Shown here: piece after piece, positions 62,379 through 64,000 of the stretch
Layout: each line of letters opens with the position of its first letter
Numbering within the stretch: position 1 is the stretch's first letter
NCBI GenBank assembly: GCA_947259915.1
Contig: CAMYOC010000002.1
Location: forward strand, 1 to 64,000
Source: an uncultured Gammaproteobacteria bacterium
GTDB taxonomy: Bacteria; Pseudomonadota; Gammaproteobacteria; Steroidobacterales; XN24
Reading direction: 5' to 3'
DNA length: 64,000 bases
Notes under the pieces: generated by a model
What the model saw: the letters and a program-made list of their open reading frames with translations, nothing else
Databases searched by the model: none
Told to the model about the DNA's origin: nothing
Made by a program: the position numbers and the translations under genes

Positions 62379-64000
62379 TCAGTGGTGTCCTGATCGATCG
62401 GCGCTGGCTATCGCCGCGCCCTGTACCTGCTCCAGCGCCCGCACGGCCGCAGCCAGCATGGCCTCAGGTCCGACCGGCGCGCCGCTGGCCTGTTCCATCC
62501 ACAGATCCGGGGTCAACCGGCCGATCCGGGACATGCGCTCGAATTCACCGCCCAGATCACCGGCCCGCTCTACCTGCTGCTCGATCTGTAGCGCGATCAT
62601 CGCGCCGATCGGATAGTCCGGCAGATACAGACGACTGTGGATCATGTGCGAGTAGACGCCGAGCAGGATCACGTCGCGCTGACCGAACACTGGCGCAAAA
62701 TATTCATTCCACACGTCCTTCGCTATGGTTAGCGTGGCCTGTTTGAGTTCCGCCGGGGTCGCCTCCGGATGGTCGTACATCCAGTGCCAGACGCGCATGT
62801 CCACCAGGCCCACCGCGCCGATCTCGGCGGCACCCCAGAAGTCATCGAGAACCTGCAGGGCCTGGCTGCTCGCATCCGGTTCCGAAAGTCCCAGCAGCTC
62901 GAGATCCCGAGCCTGAAACACGAATGCCAGGGCCTCGGTGAAGGCCGTGTTGGGTACGCCCTGCAGCGAATAATGATCGATCTCGTAGAGCGAGACGGTC
63001 TGCTCGACGTTGTGGCCCATCTCATGGACCGCGATGTTGTAACCCTTGTAATCCATGCCCTCGGGACCGACCCGGGTACGCAGATGGGCTTGGGCGCCGC
63101 GCATGGCCGCACCCCAGGCGTGGCCGGATCCGCGGGCCGGCTCGACCACGATCTTCGCCGCGAAGTCACGCGCCTTCTCGCGACTAAAACCCAGACCCGT
63201 CAGCAGCCGGGGCATGTCCGCCTCGTAGGCTGCCGCGTCCGGATAGCGCTTACGGGTGATAGCGTCGAGCTGGGCCTCGGTATAGGTGCCGCGGGGCTTG
63301 AAGCCGTTGTACCAGATGTCGAACGGCTCCAGCGGCCGGCCCAGGCGGCTTGAGATCAACGCGCCGACGTCGGCGAATGCCGGCGAAGACAGGATCTGCT
63401 CCAGCATCGCCTCGACCCGCGGCTCCGGGATCTCCCGGTCCTCGTTGAACCTGCGATCGATGTGGGTCGGCGCCGTGGGTGAATATTGATCCAGCTGCTG
63501 CATCGCGTGGAACTGGTTCAGCAGCACCGCGTAACGGGTGTCGGGCTCCGGAGCGTTAATCGGACCGGCGCCAGCGTCCACGGGCCGGTCGGAGTCGGTC
63601 ACAGCGGCGACGGTGACCTGGTTGGTATAGGGATCCCAGTCGACGGTCGGATTGTCGATCACCACCTCGGGGATGGTCTGGTCCACGATCCGCTCCATCA
63701 CGCGCTGGATCATCCGCTGGCGGACGAGTCCGTCGGCTTCGCTGTAGTCGGCCTTGATCTGATCCCGCAGATTCCAGTGCGAGAGCAGTTTCATCCTGGC
63801 CGGAAACTGGCGCTGGCCCTGGTCGTCGAGCAGATGATGCATCCAGATGTTGTAGTCGGCGATGTACTGGTCGGCCCTGGCGTTCGCGGCGGCGATCGCC
63901 TGGTTCACCTCGGCCGGCACACGGCTCGAGAACCGCTGCGCCAGACGCGTTTCGGCCCATTGTCGTCGGGTCCAGGCATCGCCCTCGGACAGACGCTGCT
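62379..64000 (-). CDS. HExxH zinc metallopeptidase, 5' end cut by the window edge
   Basis: The frame is open to base 64000, so the N-terminus is outside; at least 540 codons are visible. The zinc motif is HEMGHN, with a third-ligand candidate Glu in TEALAFVFQ about 25-30 residues later (gluzincin pattern). Upstream residues (DAWTRRQWAETRLAQRFSS) continue a helical protein before the GTG at 63920, so that codon is not the real start. The family was not placed; it resembles large helical M3/M32-like peptidases in length and motif. It lies 16 nt upstream of NnrU. Confidence 0.75.
   Translation of the reverse strand, partial: QRLSEGDAWTRRQWAETRLAQRFSSRVPAEVNQAIAAANARADQYIADYNIWMHHLLDDQGQRQFPARMKLLSHWNLRDQIKADYSEADGLVRQRMIQRVMERIVDQTIPEVVIDNPTVDWDPYTNQVTVAAVTDSDRPVDAGAGPINAPEPDTRYAVLLNQFHAMQQLDQYSPTAPTHIDRRFNEDREIPEPRVEAMLEQILSSPAFADVGALISSRLGRPLEPFDIWYNGFKPRGTYTEAQLDAITRKRYPDAAAYEADMPRLLTGLGFSREKARDFAAKIVVEPARGSGHAWGAAMRGAQAHLRTRVGPEGMDYKGYNIAVHEMGHNVEQTVSLYEIDHYSLQGVPNTAFTEALAFVFQARDLELLGLSEPDASSQALQVLDDFWGAAEIGAVGLVDMRVWHWMYDHPEATPAELKQATLTIAKDVWNEYFAPVFGQRDVILLGVYSHMIHSRLYLPDYPIGAMIALQIEQQVERAGDLGGEFERMSRIGRLTPDLWMEQASGAPVGPEAMLAAAVRALEQVQGAAIASADRSGHH

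Overview
This is a gene-dense, GC-rich stretch of bacterial chromosome with about fifty protein genes. I see no rRNA, tRNA, insertion sequence, prophage or CRISPR array. TtcA, a KtrB-type K+ channel, a PhoP/PhoQ-like two-component pair, SlyB-like glycine-zipper proteins and many Gram-negative signal peptides and lipoboxes point to a gammaproteobacterium. Several secreted metallopeptidases (two M28, one M64, a broken DUF885 gene, a partial HExxH enzyme) and an octaheme cytochrome operon behind an FNR-type promoter suggest a protein-degrading, facultatively anaerobic, probably sediment or marine heterotroph (Woeseia-like). That last placement is inference.

Layout: 1-7.6 kb holds a membrane-anchored hydrolase (cut by the window edge), an M28 peptidase, an exported methyltransferase, an acyl-CoA ligase next to a haloalkane dehalogenase with all catalytic residues, and a DUF4097 repeat protein. 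7.7-13.6 kb has a Kef-type antiporter, a membrane protein joining an integrase arm-like domain to DUF2914, and a GT2/ArnT-like glycosyltransferase pair. 13.6-18.3 kb is a three-gene 2-oxoacid oxidoreductase module with its own FAD/Fe-S subunit. 18.4-26.9 kb has a YbaK-type deacylase, a hendecad-repeat exported protein, a TerB-like protein, M64 and frameshifted DUF885 genes, a large MscS channel, and an enolase-superfamily protein lacking its catalytic lysines.

27-30.9 kb is an anaerobic respiration operon (monoheme cytochrome, DUF3373-type porin, octaheme cytochrome of the tetrathionate reductase family). A class II FNR-like promoter and a leader with an internal terminator precede it, and a strong terminator ends it. 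31-40 kb is mostly housekeeping: ttcA, KtrB with a short KtrA-like partner, glycine-zipper proteins, azoR, an NSS transporter, msrA and a UbiB-like kinase.

The most interesting region is 40.0-49.7 kb. An eight-gene, tightly packed leftward operon encodes an unassigned helical exported protein, a lipoprotein, an ExbB/MotA-like channel protein, an ExbD-like protein, a large exported protein, a SPOR-like protein, a lytic transglycosylase and a SlyB-type C-terminal-domain protein. It diverges from a rightward operon of a related glycine-zipper protein, a PepSY protein and the PhoP/PhoQ-like pair. Between them lies an exceptionally regular operator: four hexamers at exact 11-bp spacing, two in each orientation, each side 10-11 bp from a -10-like hexamer. 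I read this as an undescribed, PhoPQ-like-controlled, ion-driven envelope or peptidoglycan system.

49.7-64 kb carries a degenerate NERD membrane protein, a 36-residue membrane peptide, a DSP-type phosphatase overlapping an MddA/NnrU-like methyltransferase, a P-type ATPase, a PLP decarboxylase, a triheme cytochrome, a HhH protein, a TPR protein, an NnrU protein, a second M28 peptidase and a partial zinc peptidase running off the right edge.
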